64,000 bases of DNA, from contig NC_009441.1 in assembly GCF_000016645.1 (NCBI RefSeq), positions 1,798,001 to 1,862,000 of the forward strand, read 5' to 3'. The stretch is from Flavobacterium johnsoniae UW101 (GTDB taxonomy: Bacteria; Bacteroidota; Bacteroidia; Flavobacteriales; Flavobacteriaceae). The position numbers and the translations under genes were made by a program. The notes under the pieces are model-generated. The model did not search any database, had not been told where the DNA came from, and saw only the letters and a list, made by a program, of their open reading frames with translations. Positions 1-9,609 of the stretch are shown piece by piece. The stretch's first letter is position 1; the number at the start of each line of letters is the position of its first letter.

Positions 1-3000
1 CTCTTGGAACTACAAAACTAAATTCGAACTGACCATTGGTTACTGTTGCGTTTCCTCTAAATATGGTTTCTCCCAAAGTTTTAAATGACATTGCAGGGCT
101 ATATCCATCATTATTTAAGGTAGAAGAAGTAATCATTTTGTCGAAAATTGCTGTTGCCAATTCGCCGTTATAATTGCTTAAAAGAACATTGTTTTCATCT
201 GTAATTTCACCTGAAATTTTAATTTTTGCCAATGATTTAAAGTCAGGAATTGGCTGCGAAATCACAATATCGTTTATTTTCGTTAAATTAATTCGGGGTT
301 TTGGAATCGCCAGCATCAAAGCAGGGTCTCCAAGATATACTACAACATTGCTTGACGAACTCGGACTTTCGTTTTTAGATATTCTAAGAGATTCTGCAAT
401 GCTGTTGTATTGATTTGACCCGTACGAGAGCAGGTTTTTGTTTAGAATGTCATTAAAATTTTCTGCATTAGACTGACCAATTTCGCGAATCGTTGTCAGC
501 ATAGAAATAGCGCCTCCTTTTGGATTCCAAAATACATATTCTCCGGCAGTAGGTCTTGAAGGGTCGTCAAATCTTGAAAATTCACAGGTAATGGTTATAA
601 ATAACGGATATTTATATTGATTGTTTAAGTTTTGACCATCTGCTTTTTCCCATATTCTTTCGCTTGCCAAACCGTCTTCACCGCCGTGTCCCAGATAATT
701 AAAGATTAATGCACCTTTTTCAAATGCGTTGAAAAAATCAGTTCGGGCTTTTGGATAACGAGCGCCTCCGGCAGAAGCTTCCTGAGTATAAGAATCCAAA
801 AGAATTTTATCGACATTAAAAAAAGGTTTTTCGGCTGAGATTTTATCCGCTAAATTATTTTGACGTGTTTGTAACGTGGCGTCTGAAGCTCTGTCAGAAT
901 CATCACTTATTAAAACGACATTGTTTTTCCAGTTCCCGTATGATTTTGCGTCGTGATATTCTAAAACTTTATTGACTATTTCCTGAGCCTGTGTATTGTC
1001 TGAAACTAACATTCTCCCAACAGCAATGTCAATACCGCCAAAAGGGAAAGCTACAACACCTTCGTTAGAATCCATAAGACCAAAGAAATCATCAGAGGCA
1101 AATCCAGATTCGCCAACAGAGTTGCTTCTTAAGGCTTGATATATAGGTACAATATTATTGTTATTTGCAATTCGGTTTTTATAATCAAATGAAGCGTCTC
1201 CAAAAAGATTTAAATATTTTACTCTTTTATCTGAAGAAGAGGCATTATTATATATGTATCGAATGCAGTTTCTAATAGCTGCAATATCCTGTTTTCCCGA
1301 AGAAAATTCCTGATAGATGTTTTCAAGCGAAATTACTTTTACATTTAAATTAGAATTTGTGCGGTGAAAATTTGCGAGTCTTTCGGCTTGAGAACTTAAT
1401 GATCTTGGCGTTACAATTACATAATCAATATCCTGAAAGTTGTTTTGGCTGTTTCTAAAAATAGTTCCTTTTAAGTTTTGATTGGTAACTTTAGATTGAT
1501 TTTCTTTTAAAGGAGTATAGTAGTCAGACGCATCAATGGCAATATATTTTCTAATTTCTCCTAAAGAAGCTTTAAAGCTAAAAGAGGCTTGATTTGTATT
1601 CTCGATTTTTGATACATTATATAGGTCTGTAATATCCCAAATTTGAGAAATTCCTGCAGCGTTTCCAAAACTATAATTTACGATTCCGGTAGTTGAGCCT
1701 GCAAGATTGTATTGAAACTTAAATTGTTTTCCTGTTCCCAGTAGTTTTCTTTTGGCAGTAAGATTAATATAATCCAGATAACCTTTTGAACCCGGAACAC
1801 CATTATTATTATAGGTAAGTTTAATTTTTATGGTTTCTGCACCAGTAAAGGTTGTGTTGTTTGGAAGCTTTTCGGTTAAATATTTAATATCAGAATAGGC
1901 TGTGATACTTCCAATATTAATTGTTCCTATATTTTGCCCATTTGCCGAAACTCCAAATGAAGTTGTAGTAAAAGCTGCTGAAGCTGCATTTAATTCGATT
2001 TTTACAGGTACTGTCGTATCAAGATTAGGGAAACTGAAGCTGAATTCCTGTTCTTGGTTGATGTCAAAAGATTCACCAAGCCATTGACGTCCCAGATGGG
2101 CGATATTGGTCTGGTCGATTTCGTGAAATTGATAGTCATCAAACGTGTTTAGCTCTAAAGTACTGTTTCCTGCAGGCTGGTTTAAGTTAGAAATCCTTTT
2201 GCCTTCATTTTCTCCAGAGGTTATATAATAATAGGATTTAGTATCATATAAATTAAGATTGGTTTGGTTTTCAGAGTCCCAATTTTCAACTCCTTCACCA
2301 TAAAATAAGATATAATCTTCATTGTTAAACACGCCATCACTTTCACCGATGATCTGGATAGCATTTTCTTCTAAATCTTCCGGATAATAAACATTATTTG
2401 CCAGCGGGAGCATTCGTCCGCCGTTTCCGTAAATTTTAATTCTTTTGGGATCAGTTTTGCTTGGATCAAATCCCAGACTTTGTAAAAAAGATTTGGAAAT
2501 CCTGTAAACGCCTGATTTTTCAATATAAAAGCGATACCAATCACCGGAAGCCAAAACAGAATTTGAAATCGCAGCCGATTTTTGAAATGTAGAAGAGCTG
2601 CTGGTTCTGGCTGTTGTATTTTGAATTGAGTATGAAAATGACTTAACACGTTTAAAGCTGCTGCCTTCTTTAATTATAGGTGAAAGAAACAGAAAAGCCT
2701 GCTTTATATCTCTCGAATTTGTAATTTTTAACGTTTCATTAAGCTTATCGGGAATGTTTTCAAGTAGTAAATCGCCTAATTCTGCTTTTGAAACTGCTTC
2801 ATAATTTACACTGGTCAACGTAGCTAAACTGCCGTTTGAAATGTTAGATTGGTTCAGATTAAGCAGTAATGTTATGCTTTTTTTTGTAATGTCGAAGCGG
2901 AAACCATCTCCTGAAAAGTATGGAATTGTGATTTTACTCTCGCCGTAATTTATCTCTTTTTTATTTTGCCAATCTATCGTGAAGCTCCCATTTATCTGAG

Positions 3001-3052
3001 AAAATGAGAGTATTGGCAGTAGTATAAAGTATGCGATCAGGGCTTGTTTCAT
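1..3052 (-). CDS. porU: Type IX secretion system sortase PorU (C25 peptidase family), 3' end off window
   Basis: About 1017 residues are visible; the C-terminus lies beyond the left edge. The ATG at 3050-3052 is followed by a signal peptide (MKQALIAYFILLPILSFSQ). The gingipain-like C25 active site is present: His about residue 789 in NYLGHGGEDG (codon 686-688) and Cys about residue 823 in TITCEFSRFDD (codon 584-586). PorU is the surface transpeptidase that removes the C-terminal signal of type IX cargo and attaches it to lipopolysaccharide. It diverges from gldJ, the arrangement known from F. johnsoniae, which supports the call over a secreted gingipain. Confidence 0.93.
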   Translation of the reverse strand, partial: MKQALIAYFILLPILSFSQINGSFTIDWQNKKEINYGESKITIPYFSGDGFRFDITKKSITLLLNLNQSNISNGSLATLTSVNYEAVSKAELGDLLLENIPDKLNETLKITNSRDIKQAFLFLSPIIKEGSSFKRVKSFSYSIQNTTARTSSSSTFQKSAAISNSVLASGDWYRFYIEKSGVYRISKSFLQSLGFDPSKTDPKRIKIYGNGGRMLPLANNVYYPEDLEENAIQIIGESDGVFNNEDYILFYGEGVENWDSENQTNLNLYDTKSYYYITSGENEGKRISNLNQPAGNSTLELNTFDDYQFHEIDQTNIAHLGRQWLGESFDINQEQEFSFSFPNLDTTVPVKIELNAASAAFTTTSFGVSANGQNIGTINIGSITAYSDIKYLTEKLPNNTTFTGAETIKIKLTYNNNGVPGSKGYLDYINLTAKRKLLGTGKQFKFQYNLAGSTTGIVNYSFGNAAGISQIWDITDLYNVSKIENTNQASFSFKASLGEIRKYIAIDASDYYTPLKENQSKVTNQNLKGTIFRNSQNNFQDIDYVIVTPRSLSSQAERLANFHRTNSNLNVKVISLENIYQEFSSGKQDIAAIRNCIRYIYNNASSSDKRVKYLNLFGDASFDYKNRIANNNNIVPIYQALRSNSVGESGFASDDFFGLMDSNEGVVAFPFGGIDIAVGRMLVSDNTQAQEIVNKVLEYHDAKSYGNWKNNVVLISDDSDRASDATLQTRQNNLADKISAEKPFFNVDKILLDSYTQEASAGGARYPKARTDFFNAFEKGALIFNYLGHGGEDGLASERIWEKADGQNLNNQYKYPLFITITCEFSRFDDPSRPTAGEYVFWNPKGGAISMLTTIREIGQSNAENFNDILNKNLLSYGSNQYNSIAESLRISKNESPSSSSNVVVYLGDPALMLAIPKPRINLTKINDIVISQPIPDFKSLAKIKISGEITDENNVLLSNYNGELATAIFDKMITSSTLNNDGYSPAMSFKTLGETIFRGNATVTNGQFEFSFVVPR

Positions 3053-3135
3053 TGGTTTCAAAAACGAAATTTAATCAAAAAAAAATTAGTAAGTAAAAAT
3101 ATAGTATTTCATGTTACAGTAAATAATAAAAAGTA

Positions 3136-3143
3136 TATTTTTG
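3136..3143 (+). promoter_or_regulatory. Candidate -7 promoter element upstream of gldJ
   Basis: TATTTTTG matches the Bacteroidetes TAnnTTTG element in the porU/gldJ divergent gap, about 115 bases before gldJ. No convincing -33 TTTG is seen, so the assignment is moderate. Confidence 0.45.
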
Positions 3144-3259
3144 CGTTCGTAACTATAGGTTATTTTCTGGTAAAAAACAGCTAAATAAAATTATTAGAAC
3201 AGATGTTGCTAATTAAATGTTAATTATTATATTGCAGCACCTAAATTTATCACCTAAGA

Positions 3260-4951
3260 ATGAGTATGAAAGTAAACAAAATTGTAGTCTTGCAATTAAT
3301 GATGTCAATGGTATTGATGTTGGGCACGGCTAGTTGTAGCAAAAAATCGAGTTCGAGTCACGCTTCAAGAGCAACTGGCTGGGATGTAGATAGTCAGAAT
3401 GGAACAGCTGCTAGAAATGCTGGGAAAAAACAACAGGCTGGACCTGGATTAGTTTTTGTTGAAGGAGGTACGTTTACTATGGGTAAAGTACAGGATGATG
3501 TTATGCACGATTGGAATAACACACCAACTCAACAACACGTTCAATCATTCTACATGGATGAAACCGAAGTTACTAATGGTATGTACTTGGAATACCTAGA
3601 GTGGTTAAAGAAAGTTTTCCCACCAACAGAAGAAAATTACAAAAATATTTACGAAGGAGCATCTCCTGATACTTTAGTATGGAGAAATCGTTTAGGCTAT
3701 AACGAAACGATGACTAACAACTATTTAAGACACCCATCTTATGCTAACTATCCTGTAGTTGGTGTTAACTGGATTCAAGCTGTTGAATTTAGTAAATGGA
3801 GAACAGACCGTGTAAACGAGGCTGTTTTAGAGAAAAATGGTTATCTTAAAAAAGGTGCTAAAACAAATGATGTAACTGCTGAAAGTTTATTTAACACTGA
3901 AGCTTACGTTGCATCTCCATCTACAACTTATGGTGGAAATGAAGAATTAGTATTAAAGAAAAACCCTAACGGAAGAAGACCAAAAGCTGGAAAAGACGGT
4001 GTTGTTCCTGAAGAGAAAAACGTATATGCACAACGTTCTTCTGGTATCATTTTACCAGAATACAGACTTCCTACTGAAGCAGAATGGGAATATGCAGCAG
4101 CAGCTGATGTTGGACAAAGAGAATACAATATTTACAAAGGACAAAAGAAATATCCTTGGTCTGGAGATTACACTCGTTCTAACAAACGTAAAAACAGAGG
4201 TGATCAATTGGCTAACTTTAAACAAGGAAACGGTGATTACGGTGGAATTGCAGGTTGGTCTGATGACGGAGCTGATATCACAAATGCTGTGAAAAGTTAT
4301 GCAGCTAATGATTTCGGTTTATACGACATGGCTGGTAACGTTGCAGAATGGGTTGCCGATGTTTACAGACCTATTATTGATAACGAAGCAAATGATTTCA
4401 ACTACTACAGAGGTAACCAATATGCTAAAAACAAAATTGGTAAAGACGGTAAAATTGAAATCGTTTCTACAGCAACTATTAAGTATGACACTTTAAGTAA
4501 TGGTAAAGTTGTTGCAAGAAACCTTCCTGGAGAAATTGCTCAGGTTCCGGTTGATGAGCAAGAAACTTACTTAAGAACAAACTTCAGTACAAGTGATAAT
4601 ATCAACTACAGAGATGGTGATAAACAATCTTCAAGATATTTTGACTTTGGAGATTCTGAGTCAGGATCAAAAGCTGATCAGGCAATGTACAACTCTCCTA
4701 AGCACAATATCACTACTGATAGTTTAGGTAAAATGATTAGAAAATATGATAACTCTAGTAAACGTACAACTTTAATCGATGATAAAGTAAGAGTTTACAA
4801 AGGAGGTTCTTGGAGAGACAGAGCTTACTGGTTAGATCCAGCTCAAAGAAGATACTTCCCTCAGGATATGGCAACTGATTACATAGGTTTCAGATGTGCA
4901 ATGTCTAGAGTAGGTGCTAAAACTGAAAGAAGAAAATCACCAAGAAATTAA
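3260..4951 (+). CDS. gldJ: Gliding motility lipoprotein GldJ
   Basis: 563 residues with a lipoprotein signal (lipobox LGTASC, Cys26) followed by Lys/Ser residues rather than an acidic export signal, consistent with periplasm-facing anchoring. From about residue 63 (GLVFVEGGTFTMG) to about 550 (YIGFRCAMSR) it is a formylglycine-generating-enzyme/sulfatase-modifying-factor fold with large insertions. The same fold occurs in GldK, but the position between porU and murF identifies GldJ. GldJ is needed for gliding and for stability of the GldK/type IX machinery. Translation could also start at Met3. A palindromic terminator follows. Confidence 0.95.
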   Translation: MSMKVNKIVVLQLMMSMVLMLGTASCSKKSSSSHASRATGWDVDSQNGTAARNAGKKQQAGPGLVFVEGGTFTMGKVQDDVMHDWNNTPTQQHVQSFYMDETEVTNGMYLEYLEWLKKVFPPTEENYKNIYEGASPDTLVWRNRLGYNETMTNNYLRHPSYANYPVVGVNWIQAVEFSKWRTDRVNEAVLEKNGYLKKGAKTNDVTAESLFNTEAYVASPSTTYGGNEELVLKKNPNGRRPKAGKDGVVPEEKNVYAQRSSGIILPEYRLPTEAEWEYAAAADVGQREYNIYKGQKKYPWSGDYTRSNKRKNRGDQLANFKQGNGDYGGIAGWSDDGADITNAVKSYAANDFGLYDMAGNVAEWVADVYRPIIDNEANDFNYYRGNQYAKNKIGKDGKIEIVSTATIKYDTLSNGKVVARNLPGEIAQVPVDEQETYLRTNFSTSDNINYRDGDKQSSRYFDFGDSESGSKADQAMYNSPKHNITTDSLGKMIRKYDNSSKRTTLIDDKVRVYKGGSWRDRAYWLDPAQRRYFPQDMATDYIGFRCAMSRVGAKTERRKSPRN

Positions 4952-4970
4952 GATAAAGAAAATTTCATAA

Positions 4971-5022
4971 AAAATTCCAAATTCCAAAGCTGCATTTTCA
5001 GTTCGGAATTTGGAATTTTTTT
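4971..5022 (+). terminator. Terminator after gldJ, built from an AATTCC-type repeat
   Basis: Long inverted repeat: AAAATTCCAAATTCC (4971-4985) pairs with GGAATTTGGAATTTT (5005-5019), followed by T residues. The same repeat recurs near 47367 and 61330. Confidence 0.75.
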
Positions 5023-5064
5023 ATTGCTTTTTTCTACTTTTATAGTCTATAAAAAAGATATTAA

Positions 5065-6351
5065 ATGAATATTCAGGAAATTCATAACTTGTTTTTGAAA
5101 TGCCAATCTCTTTCAATTGATACAAGAAAAATTGAAAAAGGTTCTATGTTTTTTGCCATAAAAGGTGAAAATTTTGATGCAAATACTTTTGCTAAAGAAG
5201 CACTGGATTTAGGTGCATTATACGTTGTTATAGATAACGAATCTTATTTTATTGACGACAGAACTATCTTAGTTAATAACAGCTTAGAAACACTGCAGGA
5301 ACTGTCGAAATTTCATCGTAATTATTTAAAACTTCCAATTGTTGCACTTACAGGAAGCAATGGTAAAACAACAACGAAAGAGCTTATTAATGTTGTTTTG
5401 TCTAAGAAGTTTAAAACAAAAGCCACTATTGGAAATCTGAATAATCACATAGGTGTTCCGTTAACGCTGCTTTCTTTTACAAAAGAAACTGAAATTGGAA
5501 TCGTAGAGATGGGAGCTAATCATAAAAAAGAAATAGAATTTTTATGTGAAATTGCCCAGCCGGATTATGGCTATATAACTAATTTCGGGAAAGCCCATTT
5601 AGAAGGTTTTGGCGGCGTGCAGGGCGTTATTGAAGGGAAAAGTGAAATGTATCAATATTTGTTAAAAAACAATAAAACTGTTTTTGTAAATCTTGAAGAT
5701 CCGATTCAGATAGAAAAATCAACCGGAATTAAAAACTTTACTTTTGGTGTAAACAAAGAATCTGCCGATTTAAAGATTAAAAACATTCAGGCAAATCCTT
5801 TTGTGGTTATAGAATATGAAGATTTTAAAGTAGAATCGCATTTAATCGGGCTTTATAATGCGAATAACATCAATGCAGCAGTTTCGATAGGGAAATATTT
5901 CAATGTAGAAGATGCTTTAATAAAAGAAGCTATCGAGAATTATATTCCGGCAAATAATAGGTCTCAATTGCTAAAAAAAGGTTCAAATGAGATTATTTTA
6001 GATGCATATAATGCAAATCCAAGCAGTATGGCTGTGGCGATTACTAATTTTCTGCAATTAGAAAATCAAAATAAAATAATGATTCTGGGTGATATGTTTG
6101 AACTTGGAAATGAAAGCCATGAAGAACATAAAGCTATTGTAGATTCTCTGTCTAACCAGAATAAATCAAAATGTTATTTGATTGGAAAATCATTTTATGA
6201 AAATAAGATTTCGAATGAAAATATTCAATTTTATGAAACATTTGATGCTTTCGCAGCTTATCTAAAAACAATTGAATTTAAAGATAATACGATTTTGATA
6301 AAGGGCTCCAGAGGAATGGCTTTGGAACGCACTTTAGATTATATCTCATAA
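5065..6351 (+). CDS. murF: UDP-N-acetylmuramoyl-tripeptide--D-alanyl-D-alanine ligase MurF
   Basis: 428 residues, a normal length for MurF. It adds D-Ala-D-Ala to the UDP-MurNAc tripeptide, the last cytoplasmic step of muropeptide synthesis. The Mur-ligase ATP loop GSNGKTTTKE lies at residues 97-106 after an N-terminal substrate domain (SIDTRKIEKGSMFFAIKG). Central-domain features include EMGANHKKEI, and the C-terminal domain includes DAYNANPSSM and LILGDMFELG-like segments. It sits 113 bases after gldJ, with that gene's terminator between, so it is probably transcribed separately. A convergent terminator separates it from the next gene. Confidence 0.95.
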   Translation: MNIQEIHNLFLKCQSLSIDTRKIEKGSMFFAIKGENFDANTFAKEALDLGALYVVIDNESYFIDDRTILVNNSLETLQELSKFHRNYLKLPIVALTGSNGKTTTKELINVVLSKKFKTKATIGNLNNHIGVPLTLLSFTKETEIGIVEMGANHKKEIEFLCEIAQPDYGYITNFGKAHLEGFGGVQGVIEGKSEMYQYLLKNNKTVFVNLEDPIQIEKSTGIKNFTFGVNKESADLKIKNIQANPFVVIEYEDFKVESHLIGLYNANNINAAVSIGKYFNVEDALIKEAIENYIPANNRSQLLKKGSNEIILDAYNANPSSMAVAITNFLQLENQNKIMILGDMFELGNESHEEHKAIVDSLSNQNKSKCYLIGKSFYENKISNENIQFYETFDAFAAYLKTIEFKDNTILIKGSRGMALERTLDYIS

Positions 6352-6387
6352 AAAAAAGATCCGACATAAGTGTCGGATCTTTTTTTT
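6351..6387. terminator. Bidirectional terminator between murF and the glucan-locus regulator
   Basis: Stem AAAGATCCGACA / TGTCGGATCTTT with a four-base loop, A-tract on one side and T-tract on the other; it serves both convergent genes. Confidence 0.9.
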
Positions 6388-9265
6388 AAATACTCATCAA
6401 GAAACCAATTAAGTTTTCTTTCTTATTCAGCCCTAGCTTTTTTCTAAGTCGGTAACGGGCAAGTTCGACACCGCCGCCAGAAATGTTCATAATTTCGGCA
6501 ATTTCTTTTGTAGACATATTCATTAATAAATAAGTCGATAAATCGAGTTCTCTAGGTGATATTGTTGGATATTTCTCCTTTAAACGCTTTAAGAAATCAA
6601 AATGTACATTCTTAATGTGTTTTTCTAGATCTTTCCAGCTTTTGTCTGTATTTACTTCTTTTACGATGCTTTTGTGTAATTTGTTAAATTCAAATTTTGT
6701 AGAATCGTCTAGGATATTAGTATCAATGTCTTTTAATTTGTGGATAATGCCATTTAGTACCTTGTTTTTCTTAACAACCTGTAATGAGTTATTGACTAAT
6801 TCTTTATCCTTTGCCAGAATTTTTATTTGAAGTTTGTCGTTTTTAAGCTTTTCAATTTCTTTTTCAAGTTCGTGCTGTTCGTACCTGATTTTGGATTCTT
6901 TTTCGAGGTATAATCTTCTTTGCTCAATAGTTTCGTAATATTTATTTTTTCTAATTTTAGATTGAATCCTGTTAGATATAATATAAACTGCCCCAATAAC
7001 TAAAAAGAAGTATAAAAGATACGCCAGAAAATGGCGGTACCAAGGAGGTGAAATCGTAAATTTTACTTCGCTGATATCAGAAATGATTCCGTAGCTGTTT
7101 TTAGCTCTTATTTTCATAATATAGCTGCCTTCTCTTAAGTTTGTATATTCTTTTATAGCCACGGTAGACCAATTTCTCCAGCTTTCATCAAACGGTTCTA
7201 ATTTATAAGAATACAATAGGTTTTCCTGATTTTCGTAAGTTGGAGACGAAAATGTAAATTTAACGTGATTAGAACTGTATGGCAGTCTGAATTCTTTAGA
7301 AACAGTTTTTAAGTTTCCAATTAATATAGTGTCTTTAGGAAATGAAAAGCTTTCAATAAAAGCCTTTGGTTTAGTTATAAACGAATTAGGTATTTTTGAG
7401 TCATAATGTGTTAAGCCGTCTGTTAATCCGATAAATATATTGCTTGGATCGATTGTGTTTACTGAAATATAATTGTTTACAAGGTTTCCGGTAAGATTTG
7501 AAAAAGGGGCTTGGTTTCGGGTAAAGCTGCCATTTTTGTTTTTTAATAAAACTCCCAGCGATTCGTTATATGAGTACCAAAGATTTCCATTTGAGTCTTC
7601 GATCAGAGTATTAATTACTGGGATATTCTCGAATAAAGCGCTGAGTTTTTTGTCTTCAAAAAATGATTCTTGTTCCTGAGAATATCTATAGAAATGATTT
7701 TTTGCCTGGAAGTAAATTTTTCTATTTATATACTGTAAGCTTTCGATTCCTTTGTATTTATCTGAAATTTGAGTGTGTTTTTTGATATGATCAAATCTTT
7801 TTAAATCGCTGGAAAGCGTCATTTGATATAAATATGGATCTTTTTTCAGCCATAGATAATTTTCATCTAATTCAATTTCAAATGTGTTTGTCGTTTCATC
7901 AAAACCTTCTACCTGATTAACATATTCAATTCCGTTTGGCCCATTTTTAAATATCGAAAAGCCATTATAGCTTTCACCTATTATATAATTATCATGGCCG
8001 GGAATGGCTTTAAAACCAAAATATCCTTTTGTGTCTAAAATTTTTGACACCTTATTGTTGTTTATTACTAAGGCTCCGCTGTTACTGGCACATAATAAAG
8101 TATTGTTTATTACCTGAACATTCCAGGCCTGAGCAATTGTACCTTCTACTTTATTAAAAGGTTCGTCTTTAAATGATTTATTCCAAGGATGATAAAATAA
8201 TCCCTGATTGGTTGCTACATATAAATTTTGATTAAAAATTACCGAAGAATAGACGGTTCCTATATTATAGCTGTAATCGAAAAAAGTAAAAGGAGAGTTT
8301 TCATTGATAAATGTAATTCCATTATCAAGTCCAAGCCAGAGATTGTTTTTATTGTCTACAAATGAAGTTAAAATGGTATTATTTTGAAGGCCTTTTTGAC
8401 GATTAAGATGCTGAATTATTTTTCCGTTTAAATCGCAGACGATAAATCCATTTAGAACTGAATTTAAAACTATAAATTTATTTTTAATTATACATCCGCC
8501 CAGCGATGTGTTTTTTTTGATGAAGTCATTTGCTTCCGTATTCCATGGCGTAACCGATTTCCCATCTGAAACAAAAAGTCCTTTTTCAAGTGTAGCCATT
8601 AATAGTTTGTTATTCGGAAGAGGAAATACAGACCATATTTCCTTATCATTAAAAACAGTTGAGCCTTCAATTGGTTTTAGTTTCTGGTTTTTGTATTCCA
8701 GAATTCCTAATACTTTATCCTGAAAATAAAGTTTATTATTTACTAAAAATGAAAATTGAAATTTATTGGGAGCATTAATATGTCTTAATTTATTGTTTTT
8801 GTAGAAAAACACTTTTGTAAATGACTGAAAAATTACCTCTCCTTTATATATATGTATTCTCCATATTAAATTGATATTCTTGTTAGTGCTTTTATCAATT
8901 AATTTTGAAAGAGAGTGATACCTTAAAACACCTTTTTGGTCGCTGTTAAAATATCCAAATTCATCATTTCCTCCCACAAAAATTTTTCCGTCTGAATCAA
9001 TCTTAACACTTCTAATTGCAGTTCCGTTAGGTAAAGAATATTTATGCCAGGTTGATCCGTCAAATTGAATCAAGCCGCTGTTGTTGGCAAAGTAAATATT
9101 TCCATTTTTATCCTGATCTATATTCCAGTTTTGAGTTCCTCCTTTATATTCTGTTCTTTTATAATTTTTTATTTGAGGTAATCCAATATTTTTTACCTGC
9201 CCAGACAGCATATTTGACAGATGTATAAGTACAAACGTTAAAAAAAATGATTTTATGAATTTCAT
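6386..9265 (-). CDS. Membrane-spanning sensor/regulator: beta-propeller, Y_Y_Y domain, LuxR-type HTH
   Basis: 959 residues: signal peptide (1-22); a long region of short beta-propeller-like repeats resembling Reg_prop units (about 30-690); a Y_Y_Y immunoglobulin-like domain (about 690-755, ending VKFTISPPWYRHF); one membrane segment (about 765-785); a Lys/Glu-rich coiled coil (about 790-850); and a C-terminal LuxR/GerE helix-turn-helix (about 895-957, SPRELDLSTYLLMNMSTKEIAEIM). No histidine-kinase or receiver domain is seen, so it differs from hybrid two-component regulators. It diverges from susC and most likely senses a glycan product in the periplasm and acts on the adjacent locus. The target is inferred. 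Confidence 0.88.
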   Translation of the reverse strand: MKFIKSFFLTFVLIHLSNMLSGQVKNIGLPQIKNYKRTEYKGGTQNWNIDQDKNGNIYFANNSGLIQFDGSTWHKYSLPNGTAIRSVKIDSDGKIFVGGNDEFGYFNSDQKGVLRYHSLSKLIDKSTNKNINLIWRIHIYKGEVIFQSFTKVFFYKNNKLRHINAPNKFQFSFLVNNKLYFQDKVLGILEYKNQKLKPIEGSTVFNDKEIWSVFPLPNNKLLMATLEKGLFVSDGKSVTPWNTEANDFIKKNTSLGGCIIKNKFIVLNSVLNGFIVCDLNGKIIQHLNRQKGLQNNTILTSFVDNKNNLWLGLDNGITFINENSPFTFFDYSYNIGTVYSSVIFNQNLYVATNQGLFYHPWNKSFKDEPFNKVEGTIAQAWNVQVINNTLLCASNSGALVINNNKVSKILDTKGYFGFKAIPGHDNYIIGESYNGFSIFKNGPNGIEYVNQVEGFDETTNTFEIELDENYLWLKKDPYLYQMTLSSDLKRFDHIKKHTQISDKYKGIESLQYINRKIYFQAKNHFYRYSQEQESFFEDKKLSALFENIPVINTLIEDSNGNLWYSYNESLGVLLKNKNGSFTRNQAPFSNLTGNLVNNYISVNTIDPSNIFIGLTDGLTHYDSKIPNSFITKPKAFIESFSFPKDTILIGNLKTVSKEFRLPYSSNHVKFTFSSPTYENQENLLYSYKLEPFDESWRNWSTVAIKEYTNLREGSYIMKIRAKNSYGIISDISEVKFTISPPWYRHFLAYLLYFFLVIGAVYIISNRIQSKIRKNKYYETIEQRRLYLEKESKIRYEQHELEKEIEKLKNDKLQIKILAKDKELVNNSLQVVKKNKVLNGIIHKLKDIDTNILDDSTKFEFNKLHKSIVKEVNTDKSWKDLEKHIKNVHFDFLKRLKEKYPTISPRELDLSTYLLMNMSTKEIAEIMNISGGGVELARYRLRKKLGLNKKENLIGFLMSI

Positions 9266-9609
9266 AATTTTATGAGAGTATTTTTATAAGAAATGTTTTG
9301 TTTTTTGATTTAATCTTAAATAACGGTGTTGTTAATCAGTACTTTTTCTTGATTTTTTCCTAGAAAAGCTAAAATAATTGTTTTTCAATAAATGTAGTGT
9401 TTATTTTTGTAATTAACATTTTAATAACATTCAATATTTTTTATTTAAAATATTAAAAATCAGTTTTTTATAAAAAAAATGATGTGTTTTTGTAATGTAT
9501 AAAAATTTAGTTTGATGTGTTTTTGTAATGAAATTTAATTACCAATAGTAAAAATTTAACTTTATTATTGCATCAAATTACTAATTAATTAACCAAAATT
9601 TTTAGAAAA
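9266..9609. promoter_or_regulatory. Divergent control region between regulator and susC
   Basis: 344 bases, very AT-rich, no gene. It holds two identical 18-bp direct repeats (9480-9497 and 9513-9530), a weaker related copy near 9393-9414, a perfect TATTTTTG at 9402-9409, and a near-consensus TATTATTG at 9563-9570 that best fits a susC promoter. Confidence 0.6.
9480..9530 (+). repeat. Two 18-bp direct repeats upstream of susC (candidate operator)
   Basis: TGATGTGTTTTTGTAATG occurs at 9480-9497 and exactly again at 9513-9530, 33 bases start to start, about three helical turns, which puts both on the same face of DNA. Relative to a start site near 9576 (after TATTATTG 9563-9570) they are centred near -87 and -54. 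A role as binding sites for the divergent regulator is inference. Confidence 0.6.

Noticed and set aside
3999..4292. 97-codon open frame inside gldJ, plus strand, other frame
   Set aside because: It lies wholly within the gldJ coding frame, has no promoter, and its composition is that of a shifted reading of gldJ.
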